Part shown: piece by piece, positions 16,736 to 25,302 of the stretch
How the letters are laid out: every line of letters starts with the position of its first letter
Numbering within the stretch: position 1 is the stretch's first letter
NCBI GenBank assembly: GCA_003343815.1
Contig: QAKL01000031.1
Location: forward strand, 1 to 34,862
Origin: Clostridiales bacterium
GTDB lineage: Bacteria > Bacillota > Peptococcia > Peptococcales > Peptococcaceae
Length of the DNA: 34,862 nucleotides
Reading direction: 5' to 3'
Made by a program: the position numbers and the translations under genes
The notes under the pieces: generated by a model
What the model was told of the DNA's origin: nothing
Database searches by the model: none
What the model saw: only the letters and a program-made list of their open reading frames with translations

Positions 16736-17941
16736 ATGGATTTTTCCTATGAAGAACTGATGAATTTTATTGACGAAGAAGACGTAAAATTTATTCGCTT
16801 GGCTTTCAGCGACATTAACGGCAAGCAAAAAAATATCTCGATCATGCCGGGGGAATTGGAGAGAGCGTTTCGCGACGGGATTTCGTTTGATGCCTCGGCG
16901 GTGCCGGGATTTGCCAAAGAAATCAAAAGCGATCTGTTTTTGTTTCCCGATTCTTCGACTTTAAGCATTCTGCCGTGGCGACCGACGCACGGGAGAGTGG
17001 TGCGAATGTTTTGCGATATTAAATATCCCGATGATCGACCGTTTGTCGAGGACAGCCGCTACATATTAAAGCAGGCGGTAGCCAAAGCTAAAAAAATGGG
17101 TATCCGCTGCTATTTCGGCTCGGAATTTGAGTTTTATTTATTTAAAACCGACGAGGAGGGCAATTCGACGGGAGTACCTTTTGATCGGGCGGGGTATATG
17201 GATATTGCTCCGGAGGATAAGGGTGAAAATATCCGCCGCGAGATTTGCTTTATGCTGGTCGATATGGGTATCAAGCCGGAAAGCTCTCACCACGAAGAGG
17301 GGCAGGGGCAAAACGAAATCGATTTCCGCTACAGCGACGCTTTGTCGGCGGCGGATAATGCGGTGACCTTTAAAACCGTAGTACGCACGGTCGCGATGCG
17401 TAACGGTCTTTATGCTGATTTTTCTCCGAAACCAATGGCTGATGACAGCGGCAATGGTATGCATATCAATATGTCAATCAAAAGCGATGACGGCAAAGAT
17501 TACACCGAACAATTTATGGCGGGGATAATGACGCATATCGGCGAGATGACCGTGTTTTTAAATCCTGTGGAGGAGTCCTATCACAGATTAGGCGAGAAAA
17601 AAGCGCCGAAATATATCACTTGGTCCAAGGAAAACCGCTCCCAGCTCATCCGTATCCCGGCGGCGAAGGGCGAGTTTAAGCGTATCGAGCTGCGCTCTCC
17701 CGATCCGGAGGCCAATCCGTACATCGCGTATACTTTATTGATTCATGCCGGGCTTGACGGTATCAAGCGTAATTTAACCCTGCCGGAGGCGATGGATATA
17801 GATTTGTTTAACGCTTCTGAGGAAGTATTAAAAGATTTAACTTCATTACCCCAAAGTTTGGAGGAAGCCTGGGAAAAAGCGGTGACGAGCGAGTTTATCC
17901 GCGAAATTTTGCCGAGTAATTATTTGCAAAATCACCGATAG
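16736..17941 (+). CDS. glnA: Glutamine synthetase type I, short C-terminus
   Basis: Makes glutamine from glutamate, ammonia and ATP. All catalytic signatures are present: beta-grasp FSDINGKQKNISI, FGSEFEFYLF (metal glutamate), HHEEGQGQNEIDFRY, the ATP/metal motif KPMADDSGNGMHIN, ENRSQLIRIP and RIELRSPDPEANPY. ATG 16736 is 8 bases after CGGAGG. At 401 residues it is shorter than the usual 440-470: the chain ends soon after LPQSLEEAWEKA and lacks the terminal K-x2-EW...VT-x-WE segment of GSI. The adenylylation tyrosine loop of proteobacterial enzymes is absent, as in most Firmicutes. The downstream ANTAR regulator, 10 bases away, is probably its partner in control. Confidence 0.93.
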   Translation: MDFSYEELMNFIDEEDVKFIRLAFSDINGKQKNISIMPGELERAFRDGISFDASAVPGFAKEIKSDLFLFPDSSTLSILPWRPTHGRVVRMFCDIKYPDDRPFVEDSRYILKQAVAKAKKMGIRCYFGSEFEFYLFKTDEEGNSTGVPFDRAGYMDIAPEDKGENIRREICFMLVDMGIKPESSHHEEGQGQNEIDFRYSDALSAADNAVTFKTVVRTVAMRNGLYADFSPKPMADDSGNGMHINMSIKSDDGKDYTEQFMAGIMTHIGEMTVFLNPVEESYHRLGEKKAPKYITWSKENRSQLIRIPAAKGEFKRIELRSPDPEANPYIAYTLLIHAGLDGIKRNLTLPEAMDIDLFNASEEVLKDLTSLPQSLEEAWEKAVTSEFIREILPSNYLQNHR

Positions 17942-17951
17942 GAGGATGACC

Positions 17952-18536
17952 ATGGCAGGTAAAAGAATCGAACTGCGTGGGCTGATTGTTTCTTCCTCCG
18001 AAAAAGCGGCTGATTATTTGTCCAAGGAGTTGCCGCACCAAAATTTCGGCGATATTTTTCACGTTCATACTGCAGGCGAGGCGAGACGCTATCTGGTGGA
18101 AAACGATGTGGACGCCGTATTGATCAACGCTCCGCTTAAAGACGAATTCGGCTTGGAATTAGCGGTGGATATCGCCGAGAGTAATGACTGCGGCGTCTTG
18201 ATTTTTGTCAAGGCCGAAAATTACGAGCAAGTGAATTACCGCGGCGAGTCAAGCGGAGTTTTGACCTTGGCTCGCCCGGTCAATCAGCAGCTTTTGGGAC
18301 AGGCGTTAAATTTTTTAAGGGTAATGGAATTAAAGATCAAGCGCTTACAGGAGAAAAATCGTACCCTGCAAAGCAAAATCGAGGAAATCCAGTTAATCAA
18401 TCGAGCCAAGCTGCTTTTAATGGAAAACCTGCATTTTTCCGAGGCGCAGGCTCATCGCTATATAGAAAAAAATGCGATGGACAGGTGTATTAAACGCCGT
18501 GATTTTGCCGAAAGCATCATCATGCGTTATCAATAG
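17952..18536 (+). CDS. ANTAR-domain antiterminator with a degenerate receiver domain
   Basis: 194-residue regulator. Residues about 1-120 resemble a response-regulator receiver, but the phospho-acceptor aspartate position is Asn59 (VLINAPLKDEFG), so it probably is not switched by a histidine kinase. A coiled coil (about 125-150) leads to a C-terminal three-helix ANTAR domain (INRAKLLLMENLHFSEAQAHRYIEKNAM) that binds paired hairpins in mRNA to prevent termination. GGAGG (17941-17945) abuts an ATG at 17946, so ATG 17952 is the preferred start. ANTAR genes next to glnA are common in Clostridia and regulate nitrogen genes. I find no obvious target hairpin pair in this window. Confidence 0.9.
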   Translation: MAGKRIELRGLIVSSSEKAADYLSKELPHQNFGDIFHVHTAGEARRYLVENDVDAVLINAPLKDEFGLELAVDIAESNDCGVLIFVKAENYEQVNYRGESSGVLTLARPVNQQLLGQALNFLRVMELKIKRLQEKNRTLQSKIEEIQLINRAKLLLMENLHFSEAQAHRYIEKNAMDRCIKRRDFAESIIMRYQ

Positions 18537-18555
18537 AGCATATTAAGGAGGGCAT

Positions 18556-20175
18556 ATGACAAAGTATATATTTGTAACCGGCGGTGTAGTCAGCGGTTTA
18601 GGCAAAGGCATCACGGCGGCATCTTTGGGGCGCTTGCTCAAAGCGCGGGGCTTAAAAATCGCTTCGCAGAAATTAGATCCGTATATCAATGTCGACCCGG
18701 GAACGATGAGTCCTTATCAGCATGGCGAGGTTTATGTGACGGAGGACGGCGCGGAGACGGATTTGGATTTGGGGCATTACGAGCGCTTTATCGACGAGGA
18801 TTTGAACAAATTTTCTAACTTAACGACCGGTAAAGTTTACTGGAATGTCTTAAATAAGGAGCGCCGCGGCGAGTATTTAGGCGAAACGGTGCAGGTTATC
18901 CCGCATATTACCAACGAAATCAAGGAATTTATCTATAAAGTAGGCAAGACCAGCAGCGCTGATGTCGTCATTACCGAAATCGGCGGTACGACCGGCGATA
19001 TCGAGAGCCAGCCTTTCTTAGAGGCCATCCGCCAGGTCGGTTTAGAGGTCGGTCACGAAAACGCACTTTTCATCCATGTGACCTTGGTGCCGTATATCAA
19101 AAGCAGTCAGGAGCATAAATCCAAACCGACTCAGCACTCGGTTAAAGAGCTGCAGGGCATGGGGATTCATCCCGATATTATCGTTTTGCGCTCCGATGAG
19201 CCGATCGAGGAGTCGATTTTCAAAAAAATAGCGATGTTCTGCAATGTCAAACCCGACTGCGTCATCGAAAATATAACCATGCCGGTTTTGTACGAGGCGC
19301 CGTTTATGCTTGAAAAACAGCATTTATCGGAAATAGTCTGCCGTGAATTAAATCTGCCGCTGGTTAATCCCGACTTGAGCGATTGGCAAGAGATGTTAGA
19401 AAATATTAAAAATCGCCAAAAGACGGTGACGATCGGTTTAGTCGGCAAATATGTGCAGCTGCACGACGCTTATTTATCGGTCGTGGAGGCGCTAAATCAT
19501 GCGGGCTATGTCTATGGTGCGGTGGTTAATATTAACTGGATCGACAGCGAGACTATAAATGAGCAAAATGTCAAGGTAGCTTTGAGCAAATGCGACGGCA
19601 TTTTGATCCCCGGCGGTTTCGGCGAGCGCGGGATCGAGGGCATGATCAGCGCCGCGAAATATGCCCGTGAGAATAATGTACCGTGCTTGGGTATTTGCTT
19701 AGGAATGCAGATTATGGTGATCGAGTTTGCCCGCCACATCTGCGGCTTGGCAGATGCCAACTCGGGTGAGTTTGATGCGGAGACGGCGCATAAGGTCATA
19801 GATTTTATGCCGGATCAGAGCGATGAGATCAATAAAGGCGGTACTTTGCGCTTGGGTGCTTATCCATGCGCAATCAAAAAAGGCAGCAAAATGGCAGCTT
19901 GCTATCAGGCTGAATTAATCAGCGAACGCCATCGCCATCGCTATGAATTTAATAATGATTATCGCGAGGCGATGCAGGAAAAAGGATTAGTCATTGGCGG
20001 TATGTCGCCTGACGGGCATATCGTGGAGACGGTGGAATTAGAGGATAAAGATTTTTATTTGGGCGTGCAGTTCCATCCGGAATTCAAAAGCCGTCCGAAC
20101 AAAGCTCATCCGTTATTTAAAGGTTTAGTCGAAGCGGCATTAAAGCAAAAAAGCGAATTCAGTCAAAATAATTGA
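18556..20175 (+). CDS. pyrG: CTP synthase
   Basis: Converts UTP to CTP using ATP and glutamine. The 539-residue length is typical. The N-terminal synthetase domain starts KYIFVTGGVVSGLGKGITAASLG, and the class I glutamine amidotransferase domain has its nucleophile Cys381 in CLGICLGMQ and the HPEF triad element near the C-terminus. AAGGAGG precedes ATG 18556. It follows the ANTAR gene by 19 bases, placing a glutamine consumer directly behind glutamine synthetase and its regulator, so the cluster may respond together to nitrogen. Confidence 0.98.
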   Translation: MTKYIFVTGGVVSGLGKGITAASLGRLLKARGLKIASQKLDPYINVDPGTMSPYQHGEVYVTEDGAETDLDLGHYERFIDEDLNKFSNLTTGKVYWNVLNKERRGEYLGETVQVIPHITNEIKEFIYKVGKTSSADVVITEIGGTTGDIESQPFLEAIRQVGLEVGHENALFIHVTLVPYIKSSQEHKSKPTQHSVKELQGMGIHPDIIVLRSDEPIEESIFKKIAMFCNVKPDCVIENITMPVLYEAPFMLEKQHLSEIVCRELNLPLVNPDLSDWQEMLENIKNRQKTVTIGLVGKYVQLHDAYLSVVEALNHAGYVYGAVVNINWIDSETINEQNVKVALSKCDGILIPGGFGERGIEGMISAAKYARENNVPCLGICLGMQIMVIEFARHICGLADANSGEFDAETAHKVIDFMPDQSDEINKGGTLRLGAYPCAIKKGSKMAACYQAELISERHRHRYEFNNDYREAMQEKGLVIGGMSPDGHIVETVELEDKDFYLGVQFHPEFKSRPNKAHPLFKGLVEAALKQKSEFSQNN

Positions 20176-20208
20176 AAATATATTTATGCTATTAAGGAGG
20201 ATTTATTT

Positions 20209-20919
20209 ATGGAAAAGGGTGCAATGATTTACGAGGGAAAAGCCAAAAAGGTTTATCAAACTGCTGATGAAAATTTGTACATCGTGTCCTACAAAGACGA
20301 TGCAACGGCATTTAACGGCTTGAAGAAAGGCACGATCACCGGCAAAGGCGTCATCAACAACCAAATGTCCAATTTTTTGATGCAGATGCTGGAAAAAGGC
20401 GGCGTGCCGACTCATTTTGTCGAGGAATTAAACGAGCGCGAAACTTTAGTAAAAAAAGTATCGATTGTACCGCTTGAGGTTATTATCCGCAATATTTCCG
20501 CCGGATCTTTTGCTAAGCGCTACGGCGTCGAAGAAGGCATCGTCTTTGATGCGCCGACTATTGAGTTTTCCTATAAAAACGATGAATTGGGCGATCCTTT
20601 GTTTAACAGCTATCACGCGGTAGCGTTAAAATTGGCTACTTGGGAAGAGATCGAAACGATCAAAACCATGGCTTTCAAAATCAACGAGCTGCTGAAAGCC
20701 TACTTTAAAAAGTTAAATATTGATTTGGTAGATTTTAAAGTAGAGTTCGGCAGATTAAGCGACGGCACGATCGTTTTAGCTGACGAAATTTCCCCGGATA
20801 CCTGCCGTTTGTGGGACAGTGAGACTCACGAGAAATTAGATAAAGACCGTTTCAGAAGAGATATGGGCGGCGTCGAAGAGGCATATCATGAGGTCATGCA
20901 CCGCTTGATGGGCAAATAA
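20209..20919 (+). CDS. purC: Phosphoribosylaminoimidazole-succinocarboxamide (SAICAR) synthase
   Basis: Purine pathway enzyme of 236 residues that joins CAIR and aspartate with ATP. Motifs: IYEGKAKKVY near the start, the nucleotide loop YKDDATAFNG, EVIIRNISAGS and LADEISPDTCRLWD. AAGGAGG precedes ATG 20209 by about 10 bases. It is followed 25 bases later by purB, which acts on its product, so the two consecutive fumarate-releasing steps are encoded as a pair. Confidence 0.98.
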   Translation: MEKGAMIYEGKAKKVYQTADENLYIVSYKDDATAFNGLKKGTITGKGVINNQMSNFLMQMLEKGGVPTHFVEELNERETLVKKVSIVPLEVIIRNISAGSFAKRYGVEEGIVFDAPTIEFSYKNDELGDPLFNSYHAVALKLATWEEIETIKTMAFKINELLKAYFKKLNIDLVDFKVEFGRLSDGTIVLADEISPDTCRLWDSETHEKLDKDRFRRDMGGVEEAYHEVMHRLMGK

Positions 20920-20944
20920 TTATATTTTCAAAGGAGAGCAAATC

Positions 20945-22375
20945 ATGCACGATACTTATGTAAATCCTCTATGCACGCGCTATGCCAGCCGCGAGATGCA
21001 GGAGATTTTTTCCGACGATTCCAAGTTCAGTACATGGCGCAAATTGTGGATTGCTTTAGCAGAGAGCGAGCAGGAATTAGGCATTGAGATCACCGATGAA
21101 CAAATCGCCGAGATGAAGGCGAATATTTATAATATCGACTACGAAATGGCGGCTAAGAAAGAAAAAGAAGTTCGTCACGATGTCATGGCGCACGTTCTGA
21201 CCTACGGTGCGGTCTGCCCGGAGGCGAAACCGATTATTCATTTGGGCGCGACTTCCTGCTATGTCGGCGATAATACGGATATCATCCTAATGCGCAAAGC
21301 GCTTTTGCAGGTGAAAAAGCTTTTGATTAACGCTTTAAACGGTTTGTCGCAATTTGCCGAGAAATATAAAGATCAGCCGACTTTGGCTTATACTCATTTT
21401 CAAGCGGCACAGCCGACTACCGTTGGCAAAAGAGCGACTTTGTGGATGCAGGATTTATTGCTGGATTTGGAGCAGTTGGACGCGCAGATCGAGGGCTTGA
21501 AGCTTTTGGGCTGCAAAGGCACCACCGGCACCTGTGCCAGCTTCCTCGAATTATTCGAGGGGGATGTCGCTAAAGTTAAAGATTTAGAATCCAGAATTTG
21601 TGCGAAAATGGATTTTGCCGCGGCATATCCGGTAAGCGGTCAGACTTATTCGCGCAAAGTAGATTTCTACGTCATGCAGGTGTTAAGCGGAATTGCCCAG
21701 AGTGCGGCGAAATTTTCCAATGATATCCGTCTTTTGTCGCATTTAAAAGAGGTAGACGAGCCTTTCGAAGAAAAACAGATCGGCTCTTCGGCGATGGCTT
21801 ACAAGCGCAATCCGATGCGCAGCGAGCGTATTGCCTCCCTCTCCCGCTATGTGATGAACGATTTGCAAAATGTGGCTATTACCGCATCGGCGCAGTGGTT
21901 TGAGCGTACCTTGGACGACTCGGCCAACCGCCGTATCGCTTTGCCGGAGGCGTTTTTAGCAGTAGACGGCATCTTGACTTTGTATATCAATATTATTACA
22001 GGGTTGAGAGTCTATCCGAAAACGATCGAGAAGCATTTGAATGAGGAAGTGCCATTTTTAGCAACGGAAAATATCTTGATGTACTGCGTGAAAAAAGGCG
22101 GCGACCGCCAGGAATTGCATGAGGCGATCCGCACGCACTCGGTCGCAGCAGCGCAGGAGGTCAAGCTGAATGGCAAAAGCAACGACTTGCTTGAGCGTAT
22201 TAAAGCGGACAGCCGCTTTGATTTGACTGATGAAGAATTAGCCGAGCTGGCTAATCCGGCGCTTTTCACCGGTTTGGCAAAAGAGCAAACCGAAGAATTT
22301 TTAGCGAAATTTGTGCGCCCTGCTTTAGAGGCTAACAAGGATTTGCTGGGCGTGAAAGCCGAGGTTAACGTGTGA
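20945..22375 (+). CDS. purB: Adenylosuccinate lyase
   Basis: Fumarase/aspartase superfamily lyase of 476 residues that acts twice in purine synthesis, on SAICAR and on adenylosuccinate. The family signature SSAMAYKRNPMRSE is present (GSSxMxxKxNP loop), as are HDVMAHV, HLGATSCYVGDN and the TTVGKR active-site stretches. AAAGGAG precedes ATG 20945. Length is normal for the longer Firmicute/eukaryote-like subgroup. A strong terminator begins 6 bases after the stop, closing the unit that started with glnA. Confidence 0.98.
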   Translation: MHDTYVNPLCTRYASREMQEIFSDDSKFSTWRKLWIALAESEQELGIEITDEQIAEMKANIYNIDYEMAAKKEKEVRHDVMAHVLTYGAVCPEAKPIIHLGATSCYVGDNTDIILMRKALLQVKKLLINALNGLSQFAEKYKDQPTLAYTHFQAAQPTTVGKRATLWMQDLLLDLEQLDAQIEGLKLLGCKGTTGTCASFLELFEGDVAKVKDLESRICAKMDFAAAYPVSGQTYSRKVDFYVMQVLSGIAQSAAKFSNDIRLLSHLKEVDEPFEEKQIGSSAMAYKRNPMRSERIASLSRYVMNDLQNVAITASAQWFERTLDDSANRRIALPEAFLAVDGILTLYINIITGLRVYPKTIEKHLNEEVPFLATENILMYCVKKGGDRQELHEAIRTHSVAAAQEVKLNGKSNDLLERIKADSRFDLTDEELAELANPALFTGLAKEQTEEFLAKFVRPALEANKDLLGVKAEVNV

Positions 22376-22380
22376 TTTAA

Positions 22381-22407
22381 GGCTCCTGCTTAGGCGGGAG
22401 CTTTTTT
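22381..22407 (+). terminator. Intrinsic terminator after purB
   Basis: GCTCCTGC (22382-22389), loop TTAG, GCGGGAGC (22394-22401), then TTTTTT. An 8-bp GC-rich stem with one G-T pair. Confidence 0.9.
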
Positions 22408-22558
22408 AAGTTTATCAACCTTACCTTTTCAAATTATCTGCCCCAAAACTATCTCTTTGCAGCTATTAAAATATTGTATGCTTTATCCTGCGATATGACT
22501 GGCAAGCTTTCCGAAATTGTGCTAAAATAATATATCAAGTATATGTGGTGAAGCGGAG

Positions 22559-22906
22559 GTGGAGGATATTTACGGAATAATTTTGATGGCGGCATTTGCA
22601 ATTTATATTTTATTGGATTATTTGTCGCATGAGCGTAATGTATATAAGCTTTTGTTTTTGTTGCCTATCGGTATGAGTACGCTTTTTTTGACGGACCTGC
22701 CGAGTCATTGGACACCGGCGTTTATAATTTTTTTCCGCATTATGCTGATTATTGTCTGTGTGGCGGTAGTGTGGCTGTACTTTCATGACGTATTGAACCG
22801 CAAAAAACAAAGACGTCAGCAGATAACCGAAAGACAGCGCGCTCAGCAAAAGGAGCTGCGTCCGCAGGCGGCTAAGGCGAAAAATAAGAAAAAAAAGAAA
22901 CATTAA
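22559..22906 (+). CDS. Hypothetical membrane protein with a lysine-rich tail
   Basis: Unrecognised protein of up to 115 residues. Hydrophobic segments at about residues 4-20, 30-47 and 53-76 suggest three membrane helices; the last 35 residues are very basic (NRKKQRRQQ, ending KNKKKKKH), presumably facing the cytoplasm. The start is uncertain: GTG 22559 overlaps its own GGAGG site, and an in-frame ATG at 22586 is the alternative with poor spacing. It is 12 bases upstream of menG and probably co-transcribed. No function assigned. Confidence 0.65.
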   Translation: MEDIYGIILMAAFAIYILLDYLSHERNVYKLLFLLPIGMSTLFLTDLPSHWTPAFIIFFRIMLIIVCVAVVWLYFHDVLNRKKQRRQQITERQRAQQKELRPQAAKAKNKKKKKH

Positions 22907-22918
22907 GTAGGAGATAAA

Positions 22919-23632
22919 ATGGAACATAAAAAAGAGTATGTGCAGGAGTGTTTTAACACTATTGCCGATAACTACGACCAGATGAACAATTTGATGACTT
23001 GGGGGATGCTCAAAGGCTGGCAAAAGCTCGTCATGAGTAAAACCAAACTCAAAAGCGGCGATAAAGCTTTGGATGTCTGCTGCGGTACGGGCGAAATGGC
23101 TTTTCAGATGAAAGAAATCGTAGGCACAGGCGAGGTCACGGGACTGGATTTTTCAGAAAATATGCTCGCCGTGGCGCAGAAAAAATTGGCGGAAAATCCG
23201 CGCAAGGGCTTAAATTTTGTCCAAGGCGACGCGATGAACCTGCCTTTTAGCGATAATACTTTCCGCGCGGCGACCAACGGCTTTGCGCTCAGGAATGTGC
23301 TGGATATCCCTAAAACCATCAGCGAAATGGCGCGTGTGGTGGATAAAGGCGGCATGGTCGTCTGCATCGATGTTTCACGTCCGAAAAATCCTTTATGCCG
23401 CGCATTTTTTAACGTCTATTATTTCAAATTTGTACCGATTTTGGGGCATATTTTTGATAAAAATAAAAAAGTCGCTGGCAAAATGCCGGCGTATACTTGG
23501 CTCGCCGAGTCTTTGCGCAATTTTCCCAATCAGGATACGATTAAAAGCTACTTTGAGGCGGCAGGATTAAAAAACTGCGGCTATAAAGGCGTGGGCTTCG
23601 GCGCGGCGACGGTTTACTGGGGCGAAAAATAG
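22919..23632 (+). CDS. menG: Demethylmenaquinone methyltransferase
   Basis: SAM-dependent methyltransferase of 237 residues (UbiE/MenG family) performing the last step of menaquinone synthesis. Family motifs: FNTIADNYDQMNNLMTWGM, motif I LDVCCGTGEMAFQM, LDFSENML and the second UbiE signature NGFALRNVLDIPKT. Its presence implies a menaquinone-using respiratory chain. GTAGGAG lies before ATG 22919. There are no other men genes here. It is followed by a bidirectional terminator and converges with the FAD dehydrogenase gene. Confidence 0.95.
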   Translation: MEHKKEYVQECFNTIADNYDQMNNLMTWGMLKGWQKLVMSKTKLKSGDKALDVCCGTGEMAFQMKEIVGTGEVTGLDFSENMLAVAQKKLAENPRKGLNFVQGDAMNLPFSDNTFRAATNGFALRNVLDIPKTISEMARVVDKGGMVVCIDVSRPKNPLCRAFFNVYYFKFVPILGHIFDKNKKVAGKMPAYTWLAESLRNFPNQDTIKSYFEAAGLKNCGYKGVGFGAATVYWGEK

Positions 23633-23672
23633 TTAGTTGAAGTACAGCTGCGGCTATACTTTTTCTTTTGTA

Positions 23673-23713
23673 AGAAAAAAAGCGATACTCGCATGAGTAT
23701 CGCTTAAATTTTT
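23673..23713. terminator. Bidirectional intrinsic terminator between menG and the FAD dehydrogenase
   Basis: AAGCGATACTC (23680-23690) and GAGTATCGCTT (23695-23705) form a perfect 11-bp stem with loop GCAT. A T-run follows on the + strand (AAATTTTT), and a longer one follows on the - strand (TTTTTTT). It serves both convergent genes. Confidence 0.9.
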
Positions 23714-23727
23714 GCAGTTTAGAAATG

Positions 23728-25098
23728 TTAGAAACGCTCCAAAAGCTTGCGCGCTACATAAACGCCGCTGGCGGAGGCGTGCGAGAGAGAGTGGGTGACA
23801 CCGGAGCAGTCGCCGATGACGTACAATCCCTGATGGCAGGTCTGCAAATCGCTGTCGATTTCGACTTCCATATTGTAAAATTTTACTTCGACACCGTAAA
23901 GAAGCGTGTCGTCGTTGGCAGTACCGGGTGCGATTTTATCCAAAGCGTAAATCATTTCGATAATGCCGTCCAAGATACGTTTGGGCATAACTAAGCTCAA
24001 ATCGCCCGGAGTAGCGCTTAATGTCGGGGTGACAAAGCTTTCCTCAATACGCGAATCAGTACTGCGCTGACCGCGAATCAAATCGCCGAAGCGCTGCACC
24101 ATGACGCCGCCGCCTAACATATTGGACAATCTGGCGATGCTTTCGGCGTAAGCAGTGGAGTCGTTGAACGGTTTGGAGAAATGCTTGCTCACCAAAAGGG
24201 CAAAGTTGGTATTTTCGGTATGTTTCGCCGGATCCTCATAGCTGTGACCGTTAACGGTGACGATACCGTTGGTATTTTCGGTAACGACGGCGCCGTAGGG
24301 ATTCATGCAGAAAGTACGCACTAAATCGTCGTATTTCTCCGTGCGGTAAACGATTTTGCTTTCATAGAGTTCATCGGTCAGATGAGAGAATATTTCCGCC
24401 GGCAATTCGACGCGCACGCCGATATCCACGCGGTTGGATTTAGTCGGGATAGCTAAATCTTTGCAGACGCTTTCCATCCATTTGCTGCCGCTGCGGCCGA
24501 CGGAAATAACGCAGTATTTGCAGGTATGATCGCCTGCTTTGCTGTAAACGGCGAAACCGTCTGACAATTTTTCGACCTTATCCACACGCGTATTAAAGAA
24601 AAAGTCGACTTTGGTTTTTAACTGCTGATACAAATTCTCCAAAACGACGTAGTTTTTGTCAGTGCCTAAATGGCGCACAGAGGCATCCAAAAGATGCAGT
24701 TTATTTTGCAAACATAGCTTTTTGATGTCCGTATTGGCAGTGGTATAAAGTTTGGTATCGCCGCCGCCGTTAGCAGTGTTGATCTCATCGACATAATACA
24801 TCAGCTCCAAAGCGGCTTTTTTGCCGATGTATTCGTGCAGAGTACCGCCGAATTGGTTGGTAATGTTATATTTTCCGTCGGAAAAAGCGCCTGCGCCGCC
24901 GAAACCGTTCATAATAGCGCAGGTCGGGCAGTTGACACAAGCTTTAATATTTTTGCCGTCGATCGGGCAATGTCTTTTTTCCAAAGGATTGCCTGCCTCA
25001 AAAACGGCTATTTTCAAATTTGGATTGCTTTTAGTCAGTTCGTAAGCCGTAAAAATGCCGCCGGGGCCGGCTCCGATGATGATAATATCGTAGTTCAT
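23728..25098 (-). CDS. FAD-dependent dehydrogenase, COG2509 type
   Basis: Flavoprotein of 456 residues in the uncharacterised FAD-dependent dehydrogenase family. The N-terminus carries the Rossmann motif DIIIIGAGPGGIFTAYEL. A cysteine-rich stretch HCPIDG...CVNCPTC and the family signature NGFGGAGAFSDGKYN follow; near the C-terminus GLYVIGDCSGVTHSLSHA is the second FAD-binding motif. The frame extends upstream, but ATG 25098 has AAAGGAG (25108-25114) at good spacing. It has its own promoter and is divergent from the NusG_II gene. The substrate is unknown in the family. Confidence 0.88.
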   Translation of the reverse strand: MNYDIIIIGAGPGGIFTAYELTKSNPNLKIAVFEAGNPLEKRHCPIDGKNIKACVNCPTCAIMNGFGGAGAFSDGKYNITNQFGGTLHEYIGKKAALELMYYVDEINTANGGGDTKLYTTANTDIKKLCLQNKLHLLDASVRHLGTDKNYVVLENLYQQLKTKVDFFFNTRVDKVEKLSDGFAVYSKAGDHTCKYCVISVGRSGSKWMESVCKDLAIPTKSNRVDIGVRVELPAEIFSHLTDELYESKIVYRTEKYDDLVRTFCMNPYGAVVTENTNGIVTVNGHSYEDPAKHTENTNFALLVSKHFSKPFNDSTAYAESIARLSNMLGGGVMVQRFGDLIRGQRSTDSRIEESFVTPTLSATPGDLSLVMPKRILDGIIEMIYALDKIAPGTANDDTLLYGVEVKFYNMEVEIDSDLQTCHQGLYVIGDCSGVTHSLSHASASGVYVARKLLERF

Positions 25099-25132
25099 AG
25101 AAATCTGCTCCTTTATTTTATTGCCACAGATT

Positions 25133-25161
25133 ATTATATATGACGGCGCGCCTGCGGTCAA
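25133..25161 (-). promoter_or_regulatory. Promoter of the FAD dehydrogenase gene
   Basis: Read on the minus strand: TTGACC (25161-25156), a 17-base spacer and TATAAT (25138-25133). It is divergent from the promoter at 25216-25244, with 54 bases between the two -35 boxes. Confidence 0.7.
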
Positions 25162-25215
25162 CTGTTATTTTCGAAAATCGCAAGAAAGATGAATGTAAAA
25201 ACTGTGAAAAAGATA

Positions 25216-25244
25216 TTGACAATTAAAGTTAAAAATGTTATGCT
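25216..25244 (+). promoter_or_regulatory. Promoter of the NusG_II-Gx-ApbE operon
   Basis: TTGACA (25216-25221), a 17-base spacer and TATGCT (25239-25244). Transcription would begin near 25251, just upstream of the inverted repeat at 25264-25279. Confidence 0.7.
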
Positions 25245-25263
25245 TGACATATATTTATTAGCA

Positions 25264-25279
25264 TATGTTAACTAACATA
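25264..25279. promoter_or_regulatory. Operator-like perfect inverted repeat in the leader
   Basis: TATGTTA-AC-TAACATA is a perfect 7-bp inverted repeat with a 2-base spacer. It lies about 13-28 bases downstream of the predicted start of transcription, a usual place for a repressor to block elongation. No regulator gene is adjacent. Confidence 0.5.
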
Positions 25280-25302
25280 AAGACACAAAAAGAGGAATAT
25301 AA

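Noticed and set aside
22610..23023. 137-residue minus-strand frame opposite the small membrane protein and menG
   Set aside because: Antisense to a strong menG start region, with no ribosome site or motif.
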